From Rothia sp. (in: high G+C Gram-positive bacteria) (GTDB lineage: Bacteria; Actinomycetota; Actinomycetes; Actinomycetales; Micrococcaceae): a DNA stretch of 50,358 nucleotides. The translations under genes and the position numbers were made by a program. The stretch lies in assembly GCA_030524105.1 (NCBI GenBank), contig JAUNHE010000010.1, forward strand, positions 1-50,358. The letters run 5' to 3'. This document shows positions 19,757 to 27,525 of this stretch, piece by piece (position 1 is the first letter of the stretch; each line of letters opens with the position of its first letter). The notes beneath the pieces were generated by a model. The model was not told where the DNA came from, ran no database searches, and was given only the letters and a program-made list of their open reading frames with translations.

Positions 19757-21100
19757 ATGACTAAGATCACCTACCGCCTACCTCAGGAAATCAAGCTGAC
19801 CGGCGCCCTTCCCGGCCCCAAGTCCGCTCAACTCGCTGCTCGCCGCGCCGCCAGCCTACCTGCCTCCGTAGCTTCCGTTCTGGATGTTTATGCTGCTGAT
19901 GCGGACGGCGGCGTGCTGGTGGATGTGGATGGCAACTCTTTTGCCGATCTGGGCTCCGGCATTGCCGTTACCTCCGTGGGCGCCTCCGCCCCTAAGGTTG
20001 TTGGCGCCGTCAGCCAGGCGGTCAGCCATTTTACCCATACCTGCTTTATGGTTACCCCTTACGAGGGTTACTTAGCCCTTGCCGAAAAGCTTAACCAGCT
20101 GACTCCTGGCAACTTCGAAAAGCGTTCTGTCCTCTTTAACTCTGGTGCTGAAGCTGTAGAAAATGCCGTTAAGATTGCCCGTGCAGCAACGGGACGCAGT
20201 GCTGTGGTTGTCTTTGATCATGCCTACCACGGCCGTACCAACCTGACCATGGCTCTTACCGCTAAGTCCGCCCCCTATAAGAAGGGCTTTGGCCCTTTTG
20301 CCCCCGAGATTTACCGTGCCCCCATGAGCTACCCCTATCGCGACGCTAATACCAGCGGTGAGCAAGCAGCAGCCCGCGTGATCGACATGATCGAAAAGCA
20401 GATCGGCTCAGAATACGTTGCTGCCATTCTGATTGAGCCCGTACAGGGTGAGGGCGGCTTTATTGTTCCCGCCCAGGGCTTTTTGCCCAAGCTCACCGAC
20501 TGGGCCCGGCAGAAGGGCATTGTTTTTATTGCGGATGAAGTCCAGACCGGTTTCTGCCGTACCGGCTCCTGGTTTGCATCCGACCAGGAAGGCATCGAGC
20601 CCGATCTCATTACCTCTGCCAAGGGTATAGCCGGTGGCATGCCTCTTTCGGCAGTTACCGGCCGGGCCGAGCTCTTTGACAAGGTACAGGCAGGTGGCCT
20701 GGGCGGCACCTACGGCGGCAACCCCGTGGCCTGTGCCGCTGCCCTAGCCACCATTGAGACCATGGAAGAATGGGATCTAGCTGCCCGGGCTCGGCGCATC
20801 CAAGAAATCTGCCGCGAAAAGCTGGAAGTCTTGGTCGATGAACTTGACATCGTCGGTGAATTCCGTGGCCGCGGCGCCATGCTAGCCCTTGAGTTTGTGG
20901 CAGATTCGGTTTCTAAGGAGCCTCACCCTAGCGCAGCTAAAGACCTTGCGGCAGCTTGCGCTAAACGTGGTGTTCTGATTCTTACCTGTGGCACCTACGG
21001 CAACGTCGTGCGCCTGCTGCCCCCGCTAACCATCAGCGAAGAGCTGCTTACCCAGGCCCTGGATATCTTCGTCGAAGAAATCCGCAAGGTCGCAGCCTAA
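19757..21100 (+). CDS. gabT: 4-aminobutyrate--2-oxoglutarate aminotransferase
   Basis: PLP-dependent class-III aminotransferase, 447 aa, the normal size for GabT. It moves the amino group of GABA to 2-oxoglutarate, giving succinate semialdehyde and glutamate. The PLP Lys is residue 289 (TSAKGIAGGMPLSAV). Other signatures are NSGAEAVENAVKIAR, AYHGRTNLTMALTAK, IEPVQGEGGF and FIADEVQTGFCRTG. It is placed between two aldehyde dehydrogenases, consistent with its role as the middle step of putrescine-to-succinate catabolism. Start is ATG at 19757 with GAAAGAAA ahead. Confidence 0.93.
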   Translation: MTKITYRLPQEIKLTGALPGPKSAQLAARRAASLPASVASVLDVYAADADGGVLVDVDGNSFADLGSGIAVTSVGASAPKVVGAVSQAVSHFTHTCFMVTPYEGYLALAEKLNQLTPGNFEKRSVLFNSGAEAVENAVKIARAATGRSAVVVFDHAYHGRTNLTMALTAKSAPYKKGFGPFAPEIYRAPMSYPYRDANTSGEQAAARVIDMIEKQIGSEYVAAILIEPVQGEGGFIVPAQGFLPKLTDWARQKGIVFIADEVQTGFCRTGSWFASDQEGIEPDLITSAKGIAGGMPLSAVTGRAELFDKVQAGGLGGTYGGNPVACAAALATIETMEEWDLAARARRIQEICREKLEVLVDELDIVGEFRGRGAMLALEFVADSVSKEPHPSAAKDLAAACAKRGVLILTCGTYGNVVRLLPPLTISEELLTQALDIFVEEIRKVAA

Positions 21101-21104
21101 ATCC

Positions 21105-21219
21105 CTGGGGCGGGATGGGCGCCCCTCTGTCGGCTAACCTTCTCGAGCTCGCGCAGAGCGTTCGCTCGATTCATGCCAGACCCAGCCAGCCGACTGCCGG
21201 GGCACCCATCCCGCCCCGG
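21105..21219 (+). repeat. Long nested inverted repeat between gabT and the second aldehyde dehydrogenase gene
   Basis: Outer arms at 21105–21125 and 21199–21219 are 21 bp each and pair at all but one position (one G·U, one C·A). Inside them GTCGGCT (21129–21135) pairs with AGCCGAC (21188–21194), and GAGCG-tt-CGCTC (21156–21167) closes the tip. There is no T tract, so it is not an ordinary terminator. Candidates are an mRNA-stabilising or processing hairpin within the gab transcript, or a REP/MITE-like element. No second copy is seen in the window. Confidence 0.6.
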
Positions 21220-21246
21220 CTAGTTAGATGCAAAGGAATGTAACTC

Positions 21247-22623
21247 ATGAGCTACCGTCTTGAAGACCCCACCACCGGCCAGGTGCTCGAAACCTTCGAC
21301 ACCATGACCGACGAGCAGGCCAGCGCCGCCATTGAAACCGCCCACACCGCCTACCTGTCCTGGCGGACCACCGCTGTTGAAGAACGAGCTGCCATCGTCA
21401 AGCGTATTGCCCAGCTCTTTGAAGAACGCAAGACCGAGTTGGCCAAAATTATCTCCCAGGAGATGGGTAAACCTCTCTCAGAGGGCATCGAAGAAGCTGA
21501 GTTTTCTTCCGCTATCTTTGCCTACTATGCGGATATAGCAGCTGACCACCTTAAAGATGAGCCTATCCCTTCTAGTGCCGAGAACTCCCAGGCCTACATC
21601 CAGCGTAGGCCCCTGGGCGCTCTGCTAGGCATTATGCCCTGGAATTTCCCCTACTATCAGGTTGCCCGTTTTGCCGCTCCCAACCTAATGCTGGGTAACA
21701 CCATTGTGCTTAAGCATGCCGAGATTTGTCCCCGCTCAGCCCTGGCCATTGAGCAGCTGCTGCTGGATGCTGGCCTGCCCCAGGGAGTCTACCAGGCCGT
21801 CTTTGCTAGCCACAGCCAGATCGAGTCCATGATAGGCCAGCGCCATATTCAGGGTGTTTCGCTGACCGGGTCGGAGCAAGCTGGCGCTATCGTGGCCGGT
21901 ATTGCAGGTAAGAACCTAAAGAAGGCGGTGCTGGAGCTGGGTGGCTCTGACCCTTACATCGTCTTGGACACCGACGATGTGGCTGGTGCGGCAGCCACCG
22001 CCTGGGGTTTCCGTATGTACAACACCGGCCAGGCCTGTAACTCTAATAAACGTCTGATTGTTATGGACCATATATACGATCAGTTTGTGGCTGAGCTGGT
22101 CAAGTTAGCGCAGGCCATGCAGCCCGGCAAACCTACTGAAGCCAAGGAGACCACCTACATGCCCCTGTCCTCCCGGTCAGCGGCTGAGGGTCTCAAGAAG
22201 CAGCTGGACGCGGCTGTTGCTGCCGGAGCCACCCTGCAGGTTGGTGGTGAGCTGCTGGATGAGACAAGCGCCTACCTTTCCCCGGCCGTGTTAACCGATG
22301 TACCCGTAGGCTCCGAGGTCTACTACCAGGAGCTTTTTGGCCCTGTCGCAACGGTTTACCGAGTGAGCAGCGAAGAAGAAGCCATCGAGCTGGCTAACAA
22401 CACCCAGTACGGCCTAGGCGGCGCCGTCTTCTCCCAGGACGAAGAGCGTGCCCGCCGCCTGGCCCAGCAGATTGACGCCGGCATGGTCAACGTTAATACT
22501 CCTGCCGGTGAGGGCGCCGAAATTCCTTTCGGCGGTGTTAAGAACTCCGGCTACGGCCGCGAACTAGGCCCCTACGGCATGGACGAATTTGTTAACAAGC
22601 GTCTCTACTTTATTCAGAAGTAA
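21247..22623 (+). CDS. NAD(P)-dependent succinate-semialdehyde dehydrogenase-like enzyme
   Basis: 458-aa aldehyde dehydrogenase of the short GabD2/Sad-like type (resembling M. tuberculosis GabD1). Catalytic Cys is residue 264 (TGQACNSNKR) and general-base Glu is residue 230 (LELGGSDPY). The cofactor motif GIMPWNFPYYQ and LTGSEQAG are present. It complements the dehydrogenase at 18183 in oxidising 4-aminobutanal or succinate semialdehyde. Start is ATG at 21247 with AAAGGAATG ahead, just after the long inverted repeat. Its last 78 bp are duplicated, in diverged form, at 23163–23240, meaning this end of the gene has been involved in a rearrangement. A strong terminator follows immediately. Confidence 0.9.
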   Translation: MSYRLEDPTTGQVLETFDTMTDEQASAAIETAHTAYLSWRTTAVEERAAIVKRIAQLFEERKTELAKIISQEMGKPLSEGIEEAEFSSAIFAYYADIAADHLKDEPIPSSAENSQAYIQRRPLGALLGIMPWNFPYYQVARFAAPNLMLGNTIVLKHAEICPRSALAIEQLLLDAGLPQGVYQAVFASHSQIESMIGQRHIQGVSLTGSEQAGAIVAGIAGKNLKKAVLELGGSDPYIVLDTDDVAGAAATAWGFRMYNTGQACNSNKRLIVMDHIYDQFVAELVKLAQAMQPGKPTEAKETTYMPLSSRSAAEGLKKQLDAAVAAGATLQVGGELLDETSAYLSPAVLTDVPVGSEVYYQELFGPVATVYRVSSEEEAIELANNTQYGLGGAVFSQDEERARRLAQQIDAGMVNVNTPAGEGAEIPFGGVKNSGYGRELGPYGMDEFVNKRLYFIQK

Positions 22624-22625
22624 TA

Positions 22626-22668
22626 AAAAATAAGCCTGTCTCGCCAAAAATGAGACAGGCTTATTTTT
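22626..22668. terminator. Bidirectional intrinsic terminator
   Basis: A perfect 17-bp stem of AAAAATAAGCCTGTCTC (22626–22642) and its complement (22652–22668) around a 9-base loop. A and T runs at the two ends make it work on both strands: rightward after the aldehyde dehydrogenase and leftward after the 71-aa gene, whose stop codon overlaps the T run. Confidence 0.9.
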
Positions 22669-22882
22669 AAGTGTTGGCTTTATGGAATTTTCTATAATTT
22701 AATACCGTGCCTATTAGAAAATAGATAGACATTGTAGGGAGTACTAAATTTGCCAGTTGAGCTGTTTTTTGAAAATCTGAAAAAATAATTACTATTACTG
22801 CTGCGGTGGAAGAAATTATAAAAAACAGAAAGGAAGAAAAAGCTGCTAATGCTCGCTGAGATGCTTCTGCGTTATTAAACAT
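22667..22882 (-). CDS. Small two-helix membrane protein, unknown function
   Basis: 71-aa protein with two hydrophobic helices (about residues 13–34 and 44–62) and a basic C-terminal tail (NYRKFHKANT). It belongs to no family I recognise. Its ATG lies four bases after the stop of the 37-aa peptide gene and has no ribosome site of its own, so it is probably translated by coupling. The DNA is clearly more AT-rich than the surrounding gab genes. It lies in an insert bounded on the left by the dehydrogenase 3' end and on the right by a diverged copy of that end. Possible roles by analogy (inference only): processing, export or sensing of, or immunity to, the peptide encoded just upstream. Confidence 0.6.
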   Translation of the reverse strand: MFNNAEASQRALAAFSSFLFFIISSTAAVIVIIFSDFQKTAQLANLVLPTMSIYFLIGTVLNYRKFHKANT

Positions 22883-22886
22883 GATT

Positions 22887-23000
22887 CTATATGGCTGAAG
22901 CGTTTTTGGCAGGTTGTCCGTAGGCAGGCGTGCTTAGTAGTGGAATTGCCAGGCATAGTGAAAATAAGAGCGATAGCAAAGGTTTGATAAAAACTCTCAT
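22887..23000 (-). CDS. 37-aa signal-peptide-bearing small peptide, unknown function
   Basis: The reading frame MRVFIKPLLS… has a near-perfect ribosome site (AGGAGG, 9 bases before the ATG). It shows signal-sequence features: two positive residues in the first six, a hydrophobic core (residues 7–22), a helix-breaking Pro, and plausible signal-peptidase sites after Ala26 (STPA) or Gly28 (AYG). Cleavage would release a peptide of 9–11 residues, ending in PAKNASAI. The -1 residue of the only Cys context (FSLC) argues against a lipobox. It is followed after 4 bp by the 71-aa membrane protein gene. A secreted signalling or antimicrobial peptide is one reading; the remnant of a longer secreted protein is another. 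Below usual gene-finder length limits. Confidence 0.55.
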   Translation of the reverse strand: MRVFIKPLLSLLFSLCLAIPLLSTPAYGQPAKNASAI

Positions 23001-23023
23001 GGTGAACAACCTCCTGTTTGGGA

Positions 23024-23040
23024 TCTAGAAATTTTCTAGA
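23024..23040. promoter_or_regulatory. Palindromic operator candidate before the small-peptide operon
   Basis: 8-1-8 inverted repeat TCTAGAAA-t-TTTCTAGA, ending 24 bp upstream of the peptide start, directly before its ribosome site. A related repeat lies at 23129–23142. Likely a repressor site or the 5' hairpin of the small mRNA. Confidence 0.5.
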
Positions 23041-23128
23041 ACATGGGGTGGACCCAATTTGACTTGAAGAAGGATTACTTCTGTCGTTGTATCGTAATAT
23101 TTTTTTTCAGGGGGGCACAAGACTTTCG

Positions 23129-23142
23129 TAGAAAAAATTCTA
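23129..23142. promoter_or_regulatory. Second TAGAA…TTCTA inverted repeat
   Basis: TAGAA-aaaa-TTCTA shares the TAGAA/TTCTA arms with the palindrome at 23024–23040, about 103 bp between centres. Two related sites bracketing the presumed promoter of the small operon suggest one regulator binding both. Short arms make this tentative. Confidence 0.35.
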
Positions 23143-23162
23143 GCTTTTGAAGATTGGACTTC

Positions 23163-23240
23163 TCCGGCTACGGCCGCGAGCTAGGCCCCTACGGCATGGG
23201 CGAATTCGTCAACAAGCATCTCTACTCTGTCCAAAAGTAA
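23163..23240 (+). pseudogene. 3'-end remnant of an aldehyde dehydrogenase gene
   Basis: 78 bp ending in TAA that match the last 78 bp of the dehydrogenase at 21247–22623 with 9 mismatches by my count. They encode the same C-terminal 25 residues (SGYGRELGPYGM…) apart from four substitutions. Nothing upstream of 23163 continues the match. It is either the tail of a deleted tandem paralogue, or the original tail displaced when the current gene end plus the AT-rich small operon was recombined in. Confidence 0.85.
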
Positions 23241-23320
23241 AGCTAGCTGAAAAGGTTAGCCTTGTCACCTTGTAGTAGAATGTGACAATACTCGTCAGGA
23301 GCATAAAAATAAGGCAGAAG

Positions 23321-23423
23321 GCCGCCACCCATCTTCCCCAGAGCATATTTTCCGCACCTGCCAGGAAACAGAATATGCAGCATCAGCCGATAACTCAAGG
23401 CTGATCGGGACGTGGGTGGCGGC
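23321..23423 (+). ncRNA. Candidate three-way-junction leader RNA upstream of the GabP-type permease gene
   Basis: The outer stem is 11 perfect pairs: GCCGCCACCCA (23321–23331) with TGGGTGGCGGC (23413–23423). It continues after a small internal loop with TCCC (23335–23338) and GGGA (23407–23410). Two hairpins sit inside. One is GCATATT/AATATGC (23343–23349 with 23372–23378) extended by TTCC/GGAA (23350–23353 with 23364–23367). The other is ATCAGCC/GGCTGAT (23382–23388 with 23399–23405). The junction is tight, with 0–4 unpaired bases between helices. Shortly after the outer stem comes TTTT, so the stem could also act as a terminator. The permease start is 30 bp downstream. It resembles no riboswitch class I can name. 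A 7-13-7 inverted repeat TTGTCAC/GTGACAA (23262–23288) lies upstream. Confidence 0.5.
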
Positions 23424-23453
23424 GTCCTTTTAAAATGACAAGGAAAACACATC

Positions 23454-24922
23454 ATGACACCCTCACCCTACGACCGGAAGGTCTCACCCGAGACCTCCGT
23501 AGGCCTACGCCTCCAGCGCCCCAGCCCACCCGTTGAAGGGGACGCCACCGTACACAAACTGCGCCCCCGCCACGTCACCATGATCACCCTAGGCGGTATC
23601 ATCGGCGCCTCCCTCTTTGTGGGCTCCAGCAACGTCATCCGCTCTGTAGGCCCTGCCGCGCTTATCTCCTACCTCATCGGCGGCCTGCTAGTCTTTTTAG
23701 CCATGCGGATGCTGGGCGAAATGGCAGCAGCCCGCCCCACCATCGGCTCCTTCATGGAATACGCCCGCGTAGGCTTGGGCAACTGGTTGGCTGGCTCTAC
23801 TGGTACTTCTGGGTTGGTGTACTAGCCTACGAGGCAGTGCTGGGCGGTGAAACCCTGGCCAGCTGGTTTCCCGCCCTGCCAGCCTGGGCTGCTTCCCTAA
23901 CCCTGCTAGCTATCTTTGTGGGTAGCAACCTGATCTCTGTACGTACCTTTGGCGAAGTTGAATTCTGGCTGGCCTCCATCAAGGTTCTTGCCATCCTAGT
24001 CTTCCTGGGCGCAGGCACCCTCTACGCCCTGGGCCTGTGGCCCAACTCCGTCAATACTGTCGCCAACCTTTGGTCTCACGGCGGCTTTGCCCCCAACGGC
24101 TACGGTATCGCCTTAACCGGTGTCGCCTTGGTCATTTTTTCCTACTTCGGCACCGAAATTGCCGTTATGGCTGCCGCCGAATCAGAGGACCCTGCCAAGG
24201 GTATCCGTCAAGCCTCCTCCACCGTCATTTGGCGTATCTTGCTTTTCTTCCTAGGTGCTATCCTCGTTATTACCATGGTCATCCCCTGGGATGAGCTGCC
24301 TGAGCCCACCGATGTGGCTTCTGCTCCTTTCACCCAGGTTTTTGAGCGCCTGGGCTTGCCCGCCGCCTCACTCATCATGCAGCTAGTCATCTTTACCGCC
24401 GTGATCTCGGTACTCAACTCCGGCCTCTACTCGGCCTCCCGCATGGTCGCTGCCCTCTCCCAGCAGGGCTTTGGGCCTGCCCTGCTGGCCAAGAAGTCCA
24501 GTCGCGGCGTGCCGGTCTATGCCCTACTTGCTTCAACCATTGGCGGTGTAATCGCCTCAATCGTTAATTTTGCGGCTCCCGACTCCGGTATCTTTGACTT
24601 CATCATGAACTCAGCCGGCCTGGTTGCCCTCTTTGTCTATGTCTTTATCGCGCTGACCCAGTGGAACATGCGCCGTAAGATGAGCCCCCAAGAGGTCGCG
24701 GGCCTAAAACTCAAGATGTGGTTCTTCCCCTGGTTTAACCTGGTGCTTATCGGCGGTGTTCTCTTTGTGCTAGTTATTATGCTGACTAGCGAATTAGGCC
24801 GCACTCAGGTCTTCACTTCTCTGATCATCACTGCGGTAATGCTGGCCCTCTGGCCCCTGGCACGCAAAAAAGCCAGGCAGGTAGAGCAAGACCGTGCATC
24901 CTCAGCGGAGCTAAAAGTTTAA
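23454..24922 (+). pseudogene. gabP: GabP-type amino acid permease gene with a frameshift
   Basis: Two consecutive frames together encode one APC permease of about 485 residues. The first part (23454–23825) covers the N-terminus with the consensus amphipathic loop PTIGSFMEYARVGLGNW. The second, open across 23789–24922, continues with GWLYWYFWVGVLAYEAV, which is the expected next stretch in GabP/ProY-like transporters. The break is at a GGCTGGCT tandem at 23789–23796. Adding one GGCT unit restores an uninterrupted frame; the family usually has a few more residues here, so a slightly larger deletion is also possible. The rest of the protein shows no further damage, suggesting a recent mutation or a sequencing/assembly error. 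It would import GABA or a related amino acid for the gab genes. Start is ATG at 23454 with AAGGA. Confidence 0.85.
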
Positions 24923-24925
24923 GGT

Positions 24926-24971
24926 AAAAGCCCCAGCAAACAAGTCTTGTACCTGTTCGCTGGGGCTTTTT
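24926..24971. terminator. Bidirectional intrinsic terminator after gabP and the tRNA
   Basis: Arms AAAAGCCCCAGC and GCTGGGGCTTTT enclose a 22-base loop with its own ACAAG/CTTGT pairing. T runs on both strands allow it to stop rightward gabP transcription and leftward tRNA-Pro transcription. Confidence 0.88.
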
Positions 24972-24975
24972 GACG

Positions 24976-25049
<74 letters not shown>

Positions 25050-25085
25050 AGCTGCCCGGCCAAAGACGGCCAAAGCACTAGACCA

Positions 25086-25115
25086 ACTATACAGTACCGT
25101 ATCGGCAAAGAACAA
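25086..25115 (-). promoter_or_regulatory. Probable promoter of tRNA-Pro
   Basis: On the minus strand TTGTTC (-35) and TATAGT (-10) are separated by 18 bp, which would start transcription about 30 bp before the mature tRNA 5' end. Position and match to the housekeeping consensus support it. Confidence 0.45.
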
Positions 25116-25152
25116 ATCCTGCCGGACAGCTGAGGCAAACGGCAGTCAGCTC

Positions 25153-26742
25153 CTAACGCCGCCTGGCCTGGGAGCTACGACCAGCTTTAGCTCCCTTACG
25201 ATCAGCACCGGCACGCCGGTCCCGCACCCGCATAGAAATCTCCAAAGGAGTGCCCGTAAAATCAAAGGTTTCCCGCAGGCGTCGGGTAATAAAACGTCGA
25301 TAACCGGGATCCAAAAATCCGGTTGTAAAAAGCACAAACTTAGGGGGACAAGACTGAACCTGTGTTCCAAATAAGATTCTAGGCTGCTTACCCCCGCGTA
25401 AAGGATGGGGGTGGGCTGCCACGATCTCACCCAAGAAAGCATTAAATCTGCCGGTAGGAATCCGAACATCCCAGGAGGCAAGTGCAGTTTCTAAAGCAGG
25501 GACCAGCTTATCCTTATGCCAGCCAGTCCTGGCAGAAATATTTACTCGCGGCGCCCAGGCAACGTGGGCTAGGTCCCGGTCAATCTCTCTTTCTAACAGT
25601 TCACGGCGCTCCTCATCCAAGGAATCCCACTTATTAAAAGCAAGGACCAGTGCCCGACCCGAATCAACAACCTGCTGAATAATGCGCACGTCCTGCTCAG
25701 AAATAGGCTCAGAAACATCCAGCAAAACAACACAGACCTCAGAACGCTCAATAGCAGTTTGTGTCCGCAAAGAGGCATAAAAATCCGCCCCTTTAGCCAT
25801 GTGTACCCGGCGACGAATACCCGCAGTATCTACAAATCTCCAGGGTTTCGAGCCCAGCTCAACAATCTCATCAACCGGGTCCCTGGTGGTACCAGCCAAA
25901 TCATTAACAACAGAGCGCTCCTGACCAGCCAACTTATTCAGCAAGGAAGACTTACCCACATTGGGCCTGCCCACCAAAGCAACACGACGCGGCCCTCCCA
26001 AAGCCTCTGGCTGAGCATACTGTGAATACTCCGGCATCACCTCCAGCACAGCGTCCAGCAAATCAGCCAGGCCCCGGCCGTGCAAACCAGAAACAGGGTA
26101 AGGCTGGCCCATTCCCAAAGACCACAGGGCATGGATCTCAGCCTCCTGGTGGTCAGCATCCACCTTGTTGGCCAGCAAAAGAATAGGCTTATCTACCCGA
26201 CGCAGCATGCGCACAATGGCCTCATCCGTGGTAGAAATACCAACCATAGCATCAACAACCAGCAGCACCACGTCAGCATGGGCAACGGCGATCTCTGCCT
26301 GGGCAGCCACCTGGGCGGCAATACCGCGCGCGTCCGCCTCCCAACCGCCGGTATCGACCAGGGTAAAATTCTTTCCATTCCACTCCGCATGGTAAGAGAC
26401 CCGGTCCCGGGTTACCCCGGGTTTATCTTCCACAACTGCCTCGCGCCGGCCAAGGATCCGGTTAATGATGGTTGACTTACCAACATTAGGCCGGCCAACA
26501 ATGGCAACCACCGGGTCAGCCTGGTCATCAGCCACGGGAAGAGATTCAAAGCCCCAGGCGCCTAGCAGCTGCCTGTCCTCTTCGTCAAGATCGTAGTCAT
26601 CCAGCCCAGCCAGTAGGGCCTGTGCCCGTTGGTCTGCGCTTTCATCATCAATTTCGGCCAAACGTTCAGATACGTCGGCCCTACCGCCCTGAAGAAACTT
26701 AGCCTCGTAATCTTCCGGCTCAACAGTGTTCTGTGCTGCCAT
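25153..26742 (-). CDS. der: Ribosome-biogenesis GTPase Der (EngA)
   Basis: Double GTPase needed for 50S subunit maturation. Two G domains are clear, each with GRPNVGKS(T/S) P-loops, DTGG/DTAG switch motifs, and NKVD/NKWD base-recognition motifs. A C-terminal KH-like domain (about 440–515) and a basic tail ([15 protein letters not shown]) follow. The N-terminal ~65-residue acidic extension is typical of actinobacterial Der. The frame opens with a GTG at 26778, but ATG at 26742 (MAAQNTVEP) is the more likely start, giving 529 aa. It is the last gene of the leftward housekeeping run, 78 bp after cmk. Confidence 0.95.
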   Translation of the reverse strand: MAAQNTVEPEDYEAKFLQGGRADVSERLAEIDDESADQRAQALLAGLDDYDLDEEDRQLLGAWGFESLPVADDQADPVVAIVGRPNVGKSTIINRILGRREAVVEDKPGVTRDRVSYHAEWNGKNFTLVDTGGWEADARGIAAQVAAQAEIAVAHADVVLLVVDAMVGISTTDEAIVRMLRRVDKPILLLANKVDADHQEAEIHALWSLGMGQPYPVSGLHGRGLADLLDAVLEVMPEYSQYAQPEALGGPRRVALVGRPNVGKSSLLNKLAGQERSVVNDLAGTTRDPVDEIVELGSKPWRFVDTAGIRRRVHMAKGADFYASLRTQTAIERSEVCVVLLDVSEPISEQDVRIIQQVVDSGRALVLAFNKWDSLDEERRELLEREIDRDLAHVAWAPRVNISARTGWHKDKLVPALETALASWDVRIPTGRFNAFLGEIVAAHPHPLRGGKQPRILFGTQVQSCPPKFVLFTTGFLDPGYRRFITRRLRETFDFTGTPLEISMRVRDRRAGADRKGAKAGRSSQARRR

Positions 26743-26820
26743 AGTGGGTTTCACTTTCTGATCTCTTCTACTCTTCACAACAGTCTAGTGCAGACCATTA
26801 ACCAGAGATACCTGTTCTTA

Positions 26821-27492
26821 CTAGCGCTTTAGCTCTTCTTCAACTGCCGTAATAACGGCCTGAACCGTCTGATCAAAATCTAGCTCTGACGAATCAACCA
26901 GGGCCACTCCCTCAGCTGCCTGACTAAAATTATTAACCCGAGAATCCTTCTGGTCCCGGTCAGCAACCTGCTTTTTGAGCTGGTGCTGGCTCTGGCTACC
27001 TCCCAGCTGCATACCGCGGCGGGCCATCCGAACTTCTTCAGAAGCCGTCAGCAAAATTCGGGCAGAAGCATCCGGAGCAACCACGGTGGTAATATCCCGG
27101 CCCTCGGCAACAATGCCTTTCTTGGCCTGAGCAATCAGCTGACGCTGAAGCTCAATAAGAAGGTGACGGACCTGAGGCACAGCAGCCACGGCAGAAACCG
27201 ACTCAGAAATCCGGGGGCTGCGAATCTGCTGGGAGACGTCAAGACCGGCAACCACAATAGATTCATGGTTCGGATCCGTTCCCTGATCTAAGGGAAAATT
27301 CTGGGCAGCTGCAGCTATTGCCGCCCGGTCACTGAGGTCGATCCCTTCTTCCAAAACATACCAGGTAAGAGCCCGGTACATGGCACCGGTATCTAAGTAC
27401 TCTAGTTTGTAGTGCCGGGCAACAGCCTGAGAAACAGATGACTTTCCCGAACCCGACGGTCCATCAATTGCGATGACAAGTTTTTTATCCAC
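26821..27492 (-). CDS. cmk: Cytidylate kinase
   Basis: Phosphorylates CMP and dCMP with ATP. The 223-aa protein has the P-loop GPSGSGKS at residues 11–18, the GAMYRAL segment, the AEGRDITTVV motif and the lid-region pattern RxxRD near residue 180. Start is GTG at 27492 with AAAGG upstream. The order cmk–der is conserved in actinobacteria. Confidence 0.95.
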   Translation of the reverse strand: MDKKLVIAIDGPSGSGKSSVSQAVARHYKLEYLDTGAMYRALTWYVLEEGIDLSDRAAIAAAAQNFPLDQGTDPNHESIVVAGLDVSQQIRSPRISESVSAVAAVPQVRHLLIELQRQLIAQAKKGIVAEGRDITTVVAPDASARILLTASEEVRMARRGMQLGGSQSQHQLKKQVADRDQKDSRVNNFSQAAEGVALVDSSELDFDQTVQAVITAVEEELKR

Positions 27493-27525
27493 AATGCTAC
27501 CTTTCTAGCGGCGGTTCTAGCTGCG

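Noticed and set aside
23243-23455. 70-aa minus-strand frame over the structured element
   Set aside because: Lacks a ribosome site and family features; it is produced by reading through the hairpins upstream of gabP.
23789-23796. GGCT repeat as a phase-variation switch
   Set aside because: Only two units are present; known contingency tracts are much longer, so a plain mutation or a sequencing error is more likely.
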